Part shown: piece after piece, positions 8,711-17,133 of the stretch
Layout of the letters: the number at the start of each line of letters is the position of its first letter
How positions within the stretch are numbered: the first letter of the stretch is position 1
Assembly: GCF_014764365.1 (NCBI RefSeq)
Contig: NZ_CP061718.1
Span: 1,674,001-1,738,000, forward strand
Direction of reading: 5' to 3'
From: Roseococcus microcysteis
Lineage (GTDB): Bacteria > Pseudomonadota > Alphaproteobacteria > Acetobacterales > Acetobacteraceae
DNA length: 64,000 bases
Notes under the pieces: model-generated
Told to the model about the DNA's origin: nothing
The model's database searches: none
The model's input: the letters and a program-made list of their open reading frames with translations, nothing else
Translations under genes and position numbers: made by a program

Positions 8711-10054
8711 ATGATGAAAAAGGTCCTGATCGCCAATCGCGGCGAGATCGCGCTTCGCGTTCACCGCGCCTGCCAGGAAATGGGCATCCGCACCGTCGCC
8801 GTCCACAGCACGGCCGACGAGACGGCCATGCATGTGCGCCTGGCCGACGAAAGCGTGTGCATCGGCCCCCCGCCCGCACGGGAGAGCTATCTCAACGTCG
8901 CCAACATCCTCTCCGCCGCCGCCATCACCGGGGCGGACGCCATCCATCCGGGCTATGGCTTCCTCAGCGAAAACGCCAAGTTCGCGGAGATGGTGGAGGC
9001 GCACGGCTTCACCTTCATCGGCCCCACGGCGGACCACATCCGCATGATGGGCGACAAGATCACCGCCAAGGACACCATGCGCCGCCTGGGCGTGCCGCTG
9101 GTGCCGGGGTCGAAGGGCGCGCTGGCCTCGCTGGAGGAGGCGCGTTCCGTGGCCGAGGAGGTCATGTACCCCGTGCTGATCAAGGCCGCGGCGGGCGGCG
9201 GCGGGCGCGGCATGAAGGTGGCCCGCGATGCCTCCGAGCTCGAGGAGGCCTGGCGCGTGGCCCGCACCGAGGCCAAGGCCGCCTTCGGCAATGACGAGGT
9301 CTATCTCGAGAAATACCTCGACCGCCCCCGCCACATCGAGTTGCAGGTCCTGGCCGACACCCACGGCAATGTCGTGCATTTCGGCGAGCGTGACTGCTCG
9401 CTCCAGCGCCGCCACCAGAAGCTGGTGGAGGAAGCGGGCAGCCCCGTGCTGACGCCCGCCGAGCGCGACGCGCTGGGCGCCCAGGTGACGGCGGGCCTGC
9501 GGCAACTGGGCTACCGCAACGCCGGCACGCTGGAATTCCTGTGGCAGGATGGGCAGTTCGCCTTCATCGAGATGAACACCCGCCTGCAGGTGGAACATCC
9601 CGTCACCGAGATGGTCTGCGGCGTGGACCTGGTGCGCGAGCAGATCCGCGTCGCCGCCGGCGAGAAGCTGGGCTACGGCCAGGAGGATGTGCGCTTCTCC
9701 GGCCACGCCATCGAGTGCCGCGTGACGGCCGAACACCCCGAGACCTTCGCGCCCTCGCCGGGCCGCGTCACGACCTACCACGCGCCGGGGGGCCTCGGCG
9801 TGCGGGTGGATAGCGCGCTCTATTCCGGCTATTCGGTGCCGCCGCATTACGACAGCCTGGTGGCCAAGCTGATCGTCCATGCGCCCACCCGCGCCCAGGC
9901 CATCGCCCGCACCCGGCGCGCGCTGGACGAGATGGTGGTGGACGGCATCGAGACCACGCTGCCGCTACACAAGCGCATCATGGAAGACCCGGAATTCCAG
10001 GCCGGCGACTACACGATCCATTGGCTGGAACGGTTCGTGGGCCGGAACGGCTGA
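8711..10054 (+). CDS. accC: Biotin carboxylase subunit of acetyl-CoA carboxylase
   Basis: A 447-residue ATP-grasp enzyme that carboxylates biotin on AccB. The N-terminal KVLIANRGEIALRV, the glycine-rich loop KAAAGGGGRGMKV, the catalytic stretch EMNTRLQVEHPVTE and the C-terminal domain (GHAIECRVTAEHPETFAPSPG) are all intact. Length equals that of stand-alone AccC proteins. The 154-bp gap after accB holds no gene that I can support. Confidence 0.97.
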   Translation: MMKKVLIANRGEIALRVHRACQEMGIRTVAVHSTADETAMHVRLADESVCIGPPPARESYLNVANILSAAAITGADAIHPGYGFLSENAKFAEMVEAHGFTFIGPTADHIRMMGDKITAKDTMRRLGVPLVPGSKGALASLEEARSVAEEVMYPVLIKAAAGGGGRGMKVARDASELEEAWRVARTEAKAAFGNDEVYLEKYLDRPRHIELQVLADTHGNVVHFGERDCSLQRRHQKLVEEAGSPVLTPAERDALGAQVTAGLRQLGYRNAGTLEFLWQDGQFAFIEMNTRLQVEHPVTEMVCGVDLVREQIRVAAGEKLGYGQEDVRFSGHAIECRVTAEHPETFAPSPGRVTTYHAPGGLGVRVDSALYSGYSVPPHYDSLVAKLIVHAPTRAQAIARTRRALDEMVVDGIETTLPLHKRIMEDPEFQAGDYTIHWLERFVGRNG

Positions 10055-10145
10055 CGCGAAGCCCGTGCCTTCCCGGCGCGATTGTGGCATCATCCCGTGC
10101 ATGCCCAAAGCTGTCCCAGCGCGTCGGGCGGGCTGAGCATCACGC

Positions 10146-10814
10146 ATGTCCACCCGCCGCCAGATGGAAATCACGCCGGAGCTGATGCTCCGCGCCTACC
10201 GTATCGGGCTCTTCCCGATGGCGGAAAGCCGTGACGCCCAGACCCTCTACTGGCTGGACCCCGAGCAGCGCGGGGTGATCCCGCTGGAGGCATTCCACCT
10301 GCCGCGGCGCCTGGCGCGGCGGGTGCGGCAAGCGCCCTATGTCATCACCGCGGACACGGAATTCGAGGCGGTGATAGACGCCTGCGCGGCACCCCGCCCC
10401 AACAGCAATGACAGCTGGATCAACGAGGAAATCCGCCGCCTCTTCCTCGCCCTGCACGCCCAGGGGCACGCCCATTCGCTGGAGGCCTGGCGGGAGGGGG
10501 AGCTGGTGGGCGGGCTCTATGGCGTGGCGCTGGGCGCGGCCTTCTTCGGCGAGAGCATGTTCAGCCGCGCCGATGATGCGTCGAAGATCGCGCTCGTGCA
10601 TCTCGTGGCGCGGCTCAGGCTGGGGGGCTTCACCCTGCTGGACGCGCAGTTCCAGACCGAACACCTGGCGCAGTTCGGCACGCGCGAGGTGCCGCGCAAT
10701 CTCTACAAGCAGCTGCTGGCGGATGCGGTGGAGAAGCCCGCCGAGTTCCAGGCGGCGCCGGAGCCCGCGCTTCTCTCGGCCGAGCTGGAACGGATGCGGC
10801 AGAAGCCTGGCTGA
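10146..10814 (+). CDS. aat: Leucyl/phenylalanyl-tRNA-protein transferase
   Basis: A 222-residue enzyme that adds Leu or Phe to N-terminal Arg/Lys of proteins, marking them for ClpS-ClpAP degradation. Family motifs visible are YRIGLFPMAE, YWLDPEQRGVIPL, NSNDSWIN, SLEAWREGELVGGLYGVALGAAFFGESMFSR and LLDAQFQTEHLAQFG. The start ATG 10146 begins MSTRRQMEITPELML. It is convergent with the b561 gene, with only a few bases between. Confidence 0.95.
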   Translation: MSTRRQMEITPELMLRAYRIGLFPMAESRDAQTLYWLDPEQRGVIPLEAFHLPRRLARRVRQAPYVITADTEFEAVIDACAAPRPNSNDSWINEEIRRLFLALHAQGHAHSLEAWREGELVGGLYGVALGAAFFGESMFSRADDASKIALVHLVARLRLGGFTLLDAQFQTEHLAQFGTREVPRNLYKQLLADAVEKPAEFQAAPEPALLSAELERMRQKPG

Positions 10815-10817
10815 GCG

Positions 10818-11338
10818 CTACACCATCCGCAGCAGCGTCCCGTCCTTGCGGACGGCCTGGTGAAAGATGGCGGCGCCGATATGGACCACCAGCAGCGCCG
10901 CGATGGTCCAGCCCAGCCAGCGGTGGAACATCAGCAGCCATTCGGCCAGCGGCACATTGGCTTCCATGAATTTCGGCAGGTCGATCAGGCCCATATAGGC
11001 GGTGGCGCCCTGCATGGGGAAACCAAAGGCGTTGGTGGCGAAGAAGCCCAGCAGCGGCTGCAGGATGAGGGCGGCGTAGAGCGCGTGATGCACGCCGTCC
11101 GCCACGCGGCGCATGCCATCCGGTACGGCGGGGTTGGGGGGACGGGGTTCCGCAGCCGCCAGGCCAGCCGCGCGAGGGCCACGAAGAACAGGGTGAAGCC
11201 GGCGCTTTCATGGATGGCGTAGAAGGCCATCTTGCTCTCGTCCTTCACATGCGGAATGACGAAGCCGAGCGGCAATGCCACGGCCATCAGCGCGGCCGTG
11301 ACCCAGTGGAACCATTTCGCCGTGGAAGTGTAGCCCAT
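10818..11338 (-). pseudogene. Cytochrome b561, interrupted by a -1 frameshift
   Basis: The minus strand from 11338 encodes MGYTSTAKWFHWVTAALMAV and continues through an AIHES helix to LRNPVPP. The rest of the protein (VADGVHHALYAALILQP through FHRWLGWTIAALLVVHIGAAIFH) continues in another frame to 10818. Together they make a cytochrome b561 of about 174 residues with four membrane helices and the heme-ligand histidines, the usual length. One base is missing between about 11115 and 11141. Adding a C to the six-base run at 11136-11141 or the four-base run at 11130-11133 restores the frame. It may be a sequencing error or a recent loss. If intact, it would be a membrane di-heme electron carrier. 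Confidence 0.85.
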
Positions 11339-11377
11339 GCGCGCCTCCTGCCCCGTCACCCGCATCATGCCATGGCC

Positions 11378-12298
11378 ATGATCGCGGCGCACGCCGATTG
11401 GTCCATGGAGCCGCGCAAGCGCTGGGTGGCGGTGGCACGGCGGGGCGCGCAAGGCTGGCGGATGGAGGCGCCCGTGCCGGTGGGCGAGCCCGCGCGCCTC
11501 GCTGCCGCGCTGCTGGCGGAGGGCATGCCGGCGGTGCTGGGCCTCGACCTGCCGCTCGGCGTGCCACGCGGCTTCGCGGCGGGCCGGCCCGAGGGCGGCT
11601 TCGTGGAATTCCTGGCCAGCCGCGCCGGGGATGCGCGCTTCTTCACCGTGAACCCGGGGCTGGAGGGCGTGGGGCGGGACGCCCCTTTCTATCCGGCGCG
11701 GGGGGTGAAGGGCATGACACGGGCGGCGCATGCGGCGGCGCTGGGGCTGGATGGGCCGGCCGCGCTGAACCGCTGGTGCGACCGCGCCACCTCCACGCGC
11801 CCGGCCGGCGCGCCGGTGTTCTGGACGCTGGGCGCCAACCAGTCGGGCAAGGCCGCCATCACCGCCTGGCGGGACTGGCTGGCGCCGGCGCTGGCGGCGG
11901 GCGCGCCCTATGACCTCTGGCCCTTCGCCGGCCCGCTGCACGGGCTGCTGCGGCCCGGGCGGCTTGCCCTGGCGGAGGTCTATCCGGCCGAGGCTTTGCG
12001 CCAACTCGGCCTGCGGCTGCTGGGCAGCAAGCGCGCCGAAGCCCCGCGCCGCGCCCTGGCCGAAGCGCTGCTGGCCTGCATGGCGGCGCTGGGGGTGGAA
12101 GCGACCCCGGCGCTCGCCGCCATGGCGCGCGCGGGCTTCGGCGCCGATGCGGCGGGAGAGGACCGGCTGGACTGCACGCTGGGCCTGCTTTGCCTCATCG
12201 CGGTGCTGGACGGGGTGCGGGCGGACACCATCCCCGACGACCCCATGGTGCGCGCCTGGGAGGGCTGGGTGCTGGGCCAGGCCCTTCCGCTGGCGTGA
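11378..12298 (+). CDS. DUF429-like hypothetical protein
   Basis: A roughly 306-residue soluble protein that I recognise only loosely. HADWSMEPRKRWVAVAR near the N-terminus and AVLGLDLPLGVPRGFAAG resemble the start of DUF429/RNase H-fold predicted nucleases. The C-terminal part has LAEVYPAEALRQLG and EDRLDCTLGLLCLIAVL, the latter with the acidic pattern expected there. No signal peptide is visible. An ATG six bases upstream (11372) is equally possible as start. It is followed after 22 bp by the FMN-binding gene in the same direction. Confidence 0.7.
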   Translation: MIAAHADWSMEPRKRWVAVARRGAQGWRMEAPVPVGEPARLAAALLAEGMPAVLGLDLPLGVPRGFAAGRPEGGFVEFLASRAGDARFFTVNPGLEGVGRDAPFYPARGVKGMTRAAHAAALGLDGPAALNRWCDRATSTRPAGAPVFWTLGANQSGKAAITAWRDWLAPALAAGAPYDLWPFAGPLHGLLRPGRLALAEVYPAEALRQLGLRLLGSKRAEAPRRALAEALLACMAALGVEATPALAAMARAGFGADAAGEDRLDCTLGLLCLIAVLDGVRADTIPDDPMVRAWEGWVLGQALPLA

Positions 12299-12320
12299 CG
12301 GCTGCGGCAACCTTGGCGTG

Positions 12321-12944
12321 ATGTACACGCCGCCCGCCTTCCGCGAGGACCGCCCCGAAATCCTGCACCGCCTCATGGCGCAGGCCCGCCTGGCCACGCT
12401 GGTCTCCAACGGCGCGGGGGGCGTGCCCGACATCACCCTGCTGCCGCTGATGCACAGCCCGGGCCAAGGGATCATCCTGGGCCACCTCGCCCGCGCCAAC
12501 CCGCACTGGAAGGCGCTGCGCGCGGCGGGGCGGGCCATCGCCATCTTCCAGGGGGCGGAGGGCTACATCTCGCCCTCCTCCTACCCCTCCAAGGCCGAGC
12601 ATCACCGCGTCGTCCCGACCTGGAACTACGAGGCCGTGCTCGCGGAGGGCCCGGTGGAGATCGTGGAGGACGCCGCGCGCCTGCACGAGATCGTGAGCAG
12701 CCTGACCGACCTGCACGAGGGGGCGCGCGCGAACCCTTGGCGCGTGACCGACGCGCCGGAAGACTTCATCCAGGGCCAGCTCAAGGGCATCGTCGGCATG
12801 GTGCTGCGGATCGAGACGCTGACGGGCAAGCGCAAGCTCTCGCAGAACCGCAATGCCGCGGACCGCGAAGGGGCGCTGGCCGGACTGACCACGGAACAGG
12901 CCGCGCTGGCCCATGCCATGCGCGCGCAGCAAGGGGGCGAGTGA
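12321..12944 (+). CDS. FMN-binding negative transcriptional regulator family protein (PaiB-like)
   Basis: A 207-residue split-barrel protein with MYTPPAFREDRPEILHRLM at the N-terminus, HLARANPHWKAL, YISPSSYPSKAEHHRVVPTWNYE in the middle and LKGIVGMVLRIETLTGKRKLSQNR near the end. These are the hallmark segments of the PaiB/FMN-binding family. Bacillus PaiB represses sporulation and protease genes; in proteobacteria the role is unclear. Its stop codon directly abuts the SDR start. Confidence 0.9.
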   Translation: MYTPPAFREDRPEILHRLMAQARLATLVSNGAGGVPDITLLPLMHSPGQGIILGHLARANPHWKALRAAGRAIAIFQGAEGYISPSSYPSKAEHHRVVPTWNYEAVLAEGPVEIVEDAARLHEIVSSLTDLHEGARANPWRVTDAPEDFIQGQLKGIVGMVLRIETLTGKRKLSQNRNAADREGALAGLTTEQAALAHAMRAQQGGE

Positions 12945-13709
12945 ATGGAACTGGGTCTGCGCGGCAAGCGCGTCGTCATCACGGGCGCCTCCAAGGGCAT
13001 CGGCTTTGCCTGCGCCGAGGCCTTCGCGGCGGAGGGCTGCGACCTGGTGCTGGCCGCCCGCCAGCCGGAGGAGGCCGCGGCCAGGCTGCGCGCCCGCTTC
13101 CAGCTGCGCATCGAGGCCGTGACGGCCGACCTCTCGCGCCCCGAGGACCGTGCCCGCCTGCACGATGTGGCGGCCGAGGCCGACATCCTGGTGAACAATG
13201 CCGGCGCCATCCCCTCGGGCGGCATCGCGGACATCTCGATGGAACGCTGGATGGAGGCCTGGAACCTCAAGGTCTTCGGCTATTTCCACCTGACGCAGCT
13301 TTTCCTGGCCTCGATGCGGGCGCGGCGGCAGGGCGTCATCTGCAACATCATCGGCATGGCGGGGCGGGCCTGGAAGCCGGGCTACATCGCGGGCACGGCG
13401 GGCAATGCGGCGCTGATCGCCTTCACCTCCGCGGTGGGCTTCGACGCGCAGAAGGATGGCGTGCGCGTCTTTGGCATCAACCCGGCCGTCACGCGCACCG
13501 AGCGCATGGAAACCCAGGCCCGCTTCCGCGCCGAGCAGGCGCTGGGCGACCCCACGCGCTGGCGCGAGATGGTGACCGGCCTGCCCTATGACCGACCCAT
13601 CGAGCCGCGGGAGATCGCGGAGATGGCCGTCTTCGGCAGTTCCGCCCGCGCGGGCTATCTCAACGGCACCGTCGTGGACATTGATGGCGCCGGCCAGTTC
13701 AAGGGGTGA
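12945..13709 (+). CDS. Atypical short-chain dehydrogenase/reductase lacking canonical catalytic residues
   Basis: A 254-residue SDR-fold protein. The cofactor site is intact: VVITGASKGIGFA at 10-22 and VNNAGAIPSGG near 84. The usual Ser...YxxxK active site is altered. The Ser position reads NIIGMAG, and the Tyr segment is GYIAGTAGNAAL with no Lys four residues after Tyr. A subgroup of SDRs shows this pattern; whether they are active is not something the sequence tells. It starts immediately after the PaiB-like stop and is followed after 7 bp by the FAD oxidoreductase. Confidence 0.85.
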   Translation: MELGLRGKRVVITGASKGIGFACAEAFAAEGCDLVLAARQPEEAAARLRARFQLRIEAVTADLSRPEDRARLHDVAAEADILVNNAGAIPSGGIADISMERWMEAWNLKVFGYFHLTQLFLASMRARRQGVICNIIGMAGRAWKPGYIAGTAGNAALIAFTSAVGFDAQKDGVRVFGINPAVTRTERMETQARFRAEQALGDPTRWREMVTGLPYDRPIEPREIAEMAVFGSSARAGYLNGTVVDIDGAGQFKG

Positions 13710-13716
13710 GGGCCTG

Positions 13717-15054
13717 ATGGTCGCAACCCGCGCGCTCGACCTCGTGGAGGGCGATGACCCGCTGCCCGAATCCGCCGATGTGGTGGTCATCGGCGCCGGC
13801 ATCATCGGCGTTTCGGCCGCCTGGCATTTGGCCAAGGCCGGGCATTCGGTGGCCCTGCTGGAAAAGGGCGTGGTGGCCGGCGAGCAATCCAGCCGCAACT
13901 GGGGCTGGTGCCGCACCATGAATCGCGACGAGCGGGAAATCCCGCTCATGCAGCACAGCCAGTCGCTCTGGGACACGCTGCCCGGCGAGATCGGCGCGGA
14001 GATGGGCTTTCGGCGCGCGGGCCTCGTCTATGTCACCAAGGACCCGGCGCAGCTCGCGTCCTGGGAGGCCTGGCTGGACATGGCGCGGCCCTACCAGATG
14101 GGCGCGCGCATGATTGATGCCGAGGAGGCGCGACGCCTCGCCCCCTGCCCCGGCGAGGACTGGGTGGGCGGCGTCGTCTCCCCACGCGATGGCCGGGCGG
14201 AACCGGCGCTGGCCGCCCCCGCTTTGGCCCGCGCCGCCCGCGCCCGCGGCGCGACGCTGCACCAGAACTGCGCGGTGCGGGGCCTGGACACCACGGGCGG
14301 GCGCATCAGCGGTGTCTTCACCGAGAAGGGCTTCATCCGCACCCAGGCCGTGGTGCTGGCGGCGGGCGCCTGGGCATCCATGTTCCTGCGGCGGCATGGC
14401 GTGGACATGCCCCAATCCTCGGTCCACTCGACCATCTTCGCCACCACGCCCGGGCCGCGCGTCAGCGAGGGGCCGATCTACACGCCCGAGGTCATCCTCA
14501 CCCCGCTGCTCGATGGTGGGTATCTCGTGGCGGCCAAGGCGCGCGGGCGGCTGGAACTCACGCCAGCCGGCATCCGCTACGCCCGCCAATTCCTGCCCAG
14601 CCTGCGGAAGAACTGGAAGCTGGTGGAGCTGCGCTTCGGCCGCTCCTTCTTCGAGGGGCCGGACGCCTGGCATGGCAAGTGGTCCTTCGACCAACCCACC
14701 GTCTTCGAGCGGATGCGCGTGCTGGAGGCCAAGCCCAAGGCGAGCATCGTGCAGCCGGCGCTGGACGCCATCGCCGCCGCCTTCCCGCAACTGTCCGGGC
14801 TCAAGCCCGCGCGGCTCTGGGCGGGCTGGATCGATTCGACGCCCGATGCGGTGCCGGTCATCTCCCCCGTGGCATCCCTGCCCGGGATGGTCGTGGCGGC
14901 GGGCTTCAGCGGGCATGGTTTCGGCATCGGGCCGGGCGCGGGGCGGCTGGCCGCGGACCTCGCCACCGGCGCGCCGCCCGTGGTGGACCCCGCGGCCTTC
15001 GCGCTGTCGCGCTTCCATGACGGGTCGAAGTTGAGGGCGCCGGCGGGGATCTAG
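13717..15054 (+). CDS. FAD-dependent oxidoreductase of the D-amino-acid oxidase (DAO) family
   Basis: A 445-residue soluble flavoenzyme. The ADP-binding motif VVVIGAGIIGVSAAWHLAKAG lies at about 22-42. SSRNWGWCRTM follows at about 58-68, as in glycine/sarcosine-oxidase-like DAO proteins. The C-terminal flavin site has DSTPDAVPVI and GFSGHGFGIGPGAG. It oxidises an amine or amino acid, with an unknown substrate. It ends the cluster DUF429-like/PaiB-like/SDR/DAO. Its TAG stop is the first element of the 55-bp repeat array that follows. Confidence 0.92.
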   Translation: MVATRALDLVEGDDPLPESADVVVIGAGIIGVSAAWHLAKAGHSVALLEKGVVAGEQSSRNWGWCRTMNRDEREIPLMQHSQSLWDTLPGEIGAEMGFRRAGLVYVTKDPAQLASWEAWLDMARPYQMGARMIDAEEARRLAPCPGEDWVGGVVSPRDGRAEPALAAPALARAARARGATLHQNCAVRGLDTTGGRISGVFTEKGFIRTQAVVLAAGAWASMFLRRHGVDMPQSSVHSTIFATTPGPRVSEGPIYTPEVILTPLLDGGYLVAAKARGRLELTPAGIRYARQFLPSLRKNWKLVELRFGRSFFEGPDAWHGKWSFDQPTVFERMRVLEAKPKASIVQPALDAIAAAFPQLSGLKPARLWAGWIDSTPDAVPVISPVASLPGMVVAAGFSGHGFGIGPGAGRLAADLATGAPPVVDPAAFALSRFHDGSKLRAPAGI

Positions 15055-15164
15055 CGTCTGATCGTCTTTGGCGGAATCGCCAAAGGCGTGAATCAGCCGC
15101 GTGGCAAAGCGTCTGATCGTCTTTGGCGGAATCGCCGAAGGCGTGACTCAGCCGCTCAACAAAG
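15054..15164. repeat. Two tandem copies of a 55-bp hairpin repeat
   Basis: Copies start at 15054 and 15109. Each begins GCGTCTGATCG, has a stem CTTTGGCG/CGCCAAAG around a GAAT loop, and closes with GGCGTGAATCAGCC. An outer CTGAT/ATCAG helix with a TGA bulge can form in copy 1. Copy 2 changes CGCCAAAG to CGCCGAAG, keeping pairing through G-U. The array sits between two convergent genes, directly on the DAO stop codon. Confidence 0.9.
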
Positions 15165-15165
15165 C

Positions 15166-15447
15166 TCAGGCCCGGCGGAACATGCGCCGGATCGGCCGGC
15201 TGCGCCTGGCATACCAGGCCAGCGCCCGGCGCTCGCGCTCCTCGATGGCGGGAATGGCCTGGGGCCAGCGCGCGCGGATCTTGTCCACGCCGCGCGCCGC
15301 CCAGACATACTGGTCGCGCAGCATCCACACGGCGAGGGCCAGGAAGATCCAGCCCGGCATGATGGGCAGGATCAGCCCGATCACGCCCAGGAACAGGGCG
15401 CCGAAGCCCAGCAGCTTGCGGGTCAGGGAAGGGCGAAGCACGACCAT
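15166..15447 (-). CDS. Small membrane protein, YbaN/DUF454-like
   Basis: A 93-residue protein. The N-terminal half forms one or two membrane helices (LLGFGALFLGVIGLILP, then MPGWIFLALAVWML), and the PIMPGWIFL stretch resembles the PGxP turn of DUF454 proteins. The C-terminal half is strongly basic (RRALAWYARRSRPIRRMFRR) and probably cytoplasmic. Start 15447 was chosen because upstream in-frame sequence is low-complexity. Function is unknown. Its stop lies right beside the 55-bp repeat array. Confidence 0.7.
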   Translation of the reverse strand: MVVLRPSLTRKLLGFGALFLGVIGLILPIMPGWIFLALAVWMLRDQYVWAARGVDKIRARWPQAIPAIEERERRALAWYARRSRPIRRMFRRA

Positions 15448-15641
15448 GGCGGCAGAGGTGGCCCCTGCCCCTCCCCCCTTCAAGCGAGACGCCGCCTGGA
15501 ATGCGGCGGCTTTGGCCAGTTCCATGCGCATCTGGCGCTTTTGCCGGCAGCGTCTCCGTGCAGCCGGCCACAGCTTCGCAACGGGGCATTGCAGCGCGCC
15601 CATCGCCCGGCTTCCATGCGCCGTCGCCCATCGAGGACCCC

Positions 15642-17081
15642 ATGCCCGCACCGCGAAACCTCGCCGAACTGGAAGCCGATGTGGCGCGGGACCTGGAGCT
15701 GACGGCCCATCCCCGCGCGCCCTGGCTGGTGCCGCGCCAGGTGGGGGGCCGAGACATCCTGGACGTGCTCATCATCGGCGGCGGGCAATGCGGGCTGGCG
15801 GTGGCCCACGCGCTGCGACGCGACAAGGTGGACAATATCCTGGTCGTGGACCGCGCGGGCTACGGCCAGGAAGGCCCCTGGGTCACCTATGCGCGGATGC
15901 GCGCCCTGCGCAGCCTGAAGGACCAGACGGGACCGGACCTCAAGCTGCCCTCGCTGACCTACCAGGCCTGGCACGAGGCGAGCTTCGGCCGCGACGACTG
16001 GGACCGCATGCGCTGGATTCCCAAGGAATTCTGGAACGACTACCTGCTGTGGTTCCGCCGCGTCACCGGCATTCCCGTCCGAAACGGCGTCGAGGCCGGC
16101 CCCATCCGCCCCATCCGCACCGATTGCGGCCTGCCAGCGCTGGAGGTCGTCACCAGCGCCGGCATGATGCGCGCGCGCAAGGTGGTGCTGGCCACGGGGC
16201 AGGAGGGTGTGGGCGGCTGGTGGATGCCGCCGCAGATCGAGGCCCTGCCCCGCCCCTTCCGCGCCCACACCAATGAGATGATCGACTTCGACGCCCTGCG
16301 CGGGAAGGTGGTGGCCGTGCTGGGGGCCGGCGCTAGCGCCTTCGACAACGCCGCCGTGGCCCTGGAGCAGGGCGCGGCCGAGGTCCACCTCTTCTGCCGC
16401 CGCGCCGAGCCCATGGTGGTGCAGCCCTATCGCTGGCTCACCTTCGCGGGCTTCCTGCGCCACATGGGCGAGATGCCCGATGAATGGCGCTGGCGCTTCA
16501 TGTCCTACATCCTGGGCCTGCGCGAGGGCTTCGCGCAGGACCACTACGACCGGGTGATGAAGCACGCGAATTTCCACATGCATGTGGGCCGTGAGTGGAC
16601 GGGCGCCGCCATCCAGAACGGCCGCGTGGCGCTGGACACGCCCACCGGCCCCTTCACGGCGGATTTCCTCATCACCGGCACGGGCACGCGCATGGACCCG
16701 GGCCTCTGCCCCGAACTGGTCCATTGCGCGGACAACATCGCCCTCTGGGCCGACCGCTACACGCCCCCGCCCGAGGAGGCGAACCCGCGCCTCGCGCAAT
16801 TCCCCTACCTCAACCCCGACAGCGCCTTCCTCGAACGCCGCCCCGGCGAGACGCCCTGGATCGCGGACATCCACCTCTTCGGCATCGGCACGACGATGAG
16901 CTTCGGCCCGGCCGGCAGTTCCATCAACGCCATGTCCATCAGCGCGCCGCGCGTGGCCGCCGGCGTCACGCGCGGCCTGTTCCAGGCCGACCTGCCGCGC
17001 CTCTACGCCGACCTGCGCGCCTATGAGCAGAAACAGGTGGAGCTGGACCCCGCCCGCCTCGTCCGCCACGCTGCGGAGTAG
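15642..17081 (+). CDS. Flavin-dependent NAD(P)-binding monooxygenase/oxidoreductase
   Basis: A 479-residue protein with two dinucleotide-binding motifs: IIGGGQCGLAVA at about 41-52 for FAD and VLGAGASAFDNAA at about 225-237 for NAD(P)H. The WVTYARMRALRSLKD segment and the late GTGTRMDPG fit the FMO/N-hydroxylase-like group. The start ATG 15642 follows GAGG at a sensible distance. It is followed 52 bp later by a Bug binding protein, so it may act on that protein's ligand, but this is inference. Confidence 0.88.
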   Translation: MPAPRNLAELEADVARDLELTAHPRAPWLVPRQVGGRDILDVLIIGGGQCGLAVAHALRRDKVDNILVVDRAGYGQEGPWVTYARMRALRSLKDQTGPDLKLPSLTYQAWHEASFGRDDWDRMRWIPKEFWNDYLLWFRRVTGIPVRNGVEAGPIRPIRTDCGLPALEVVTSAGMMRARKVVLATGQEGVGGWWMPPQIEALPRPFRAHTNEMIDFDALRGKVVAVLGAGASAFDNAAVALEQGAAEVHLFCRRAEPMVVQPYRWLTFAGFLRHMGEMPDEWRWRFMSYILGLREGFAQDHYDRVMKHANFHMHVGREWTGAAIQNGRVALDTPTGPFTADFLITGTGTRMDPGLCPELVHCADNIALWADRYTPPPEEANPRLAQFPYLNPDSAFLERRPGETPWIADIHLFGIGTTMSFGPAGSSINAMSISAPRVAAGVTRGLFQADLPRLYADLRAYEQKQVELDPARLVRHAAE

Positions 17082-17133
17082 CCATCGGCATCCGCCCCGC
17101 CTACCCTCCTCGGCAGAGATCGGGAGAGAAACG

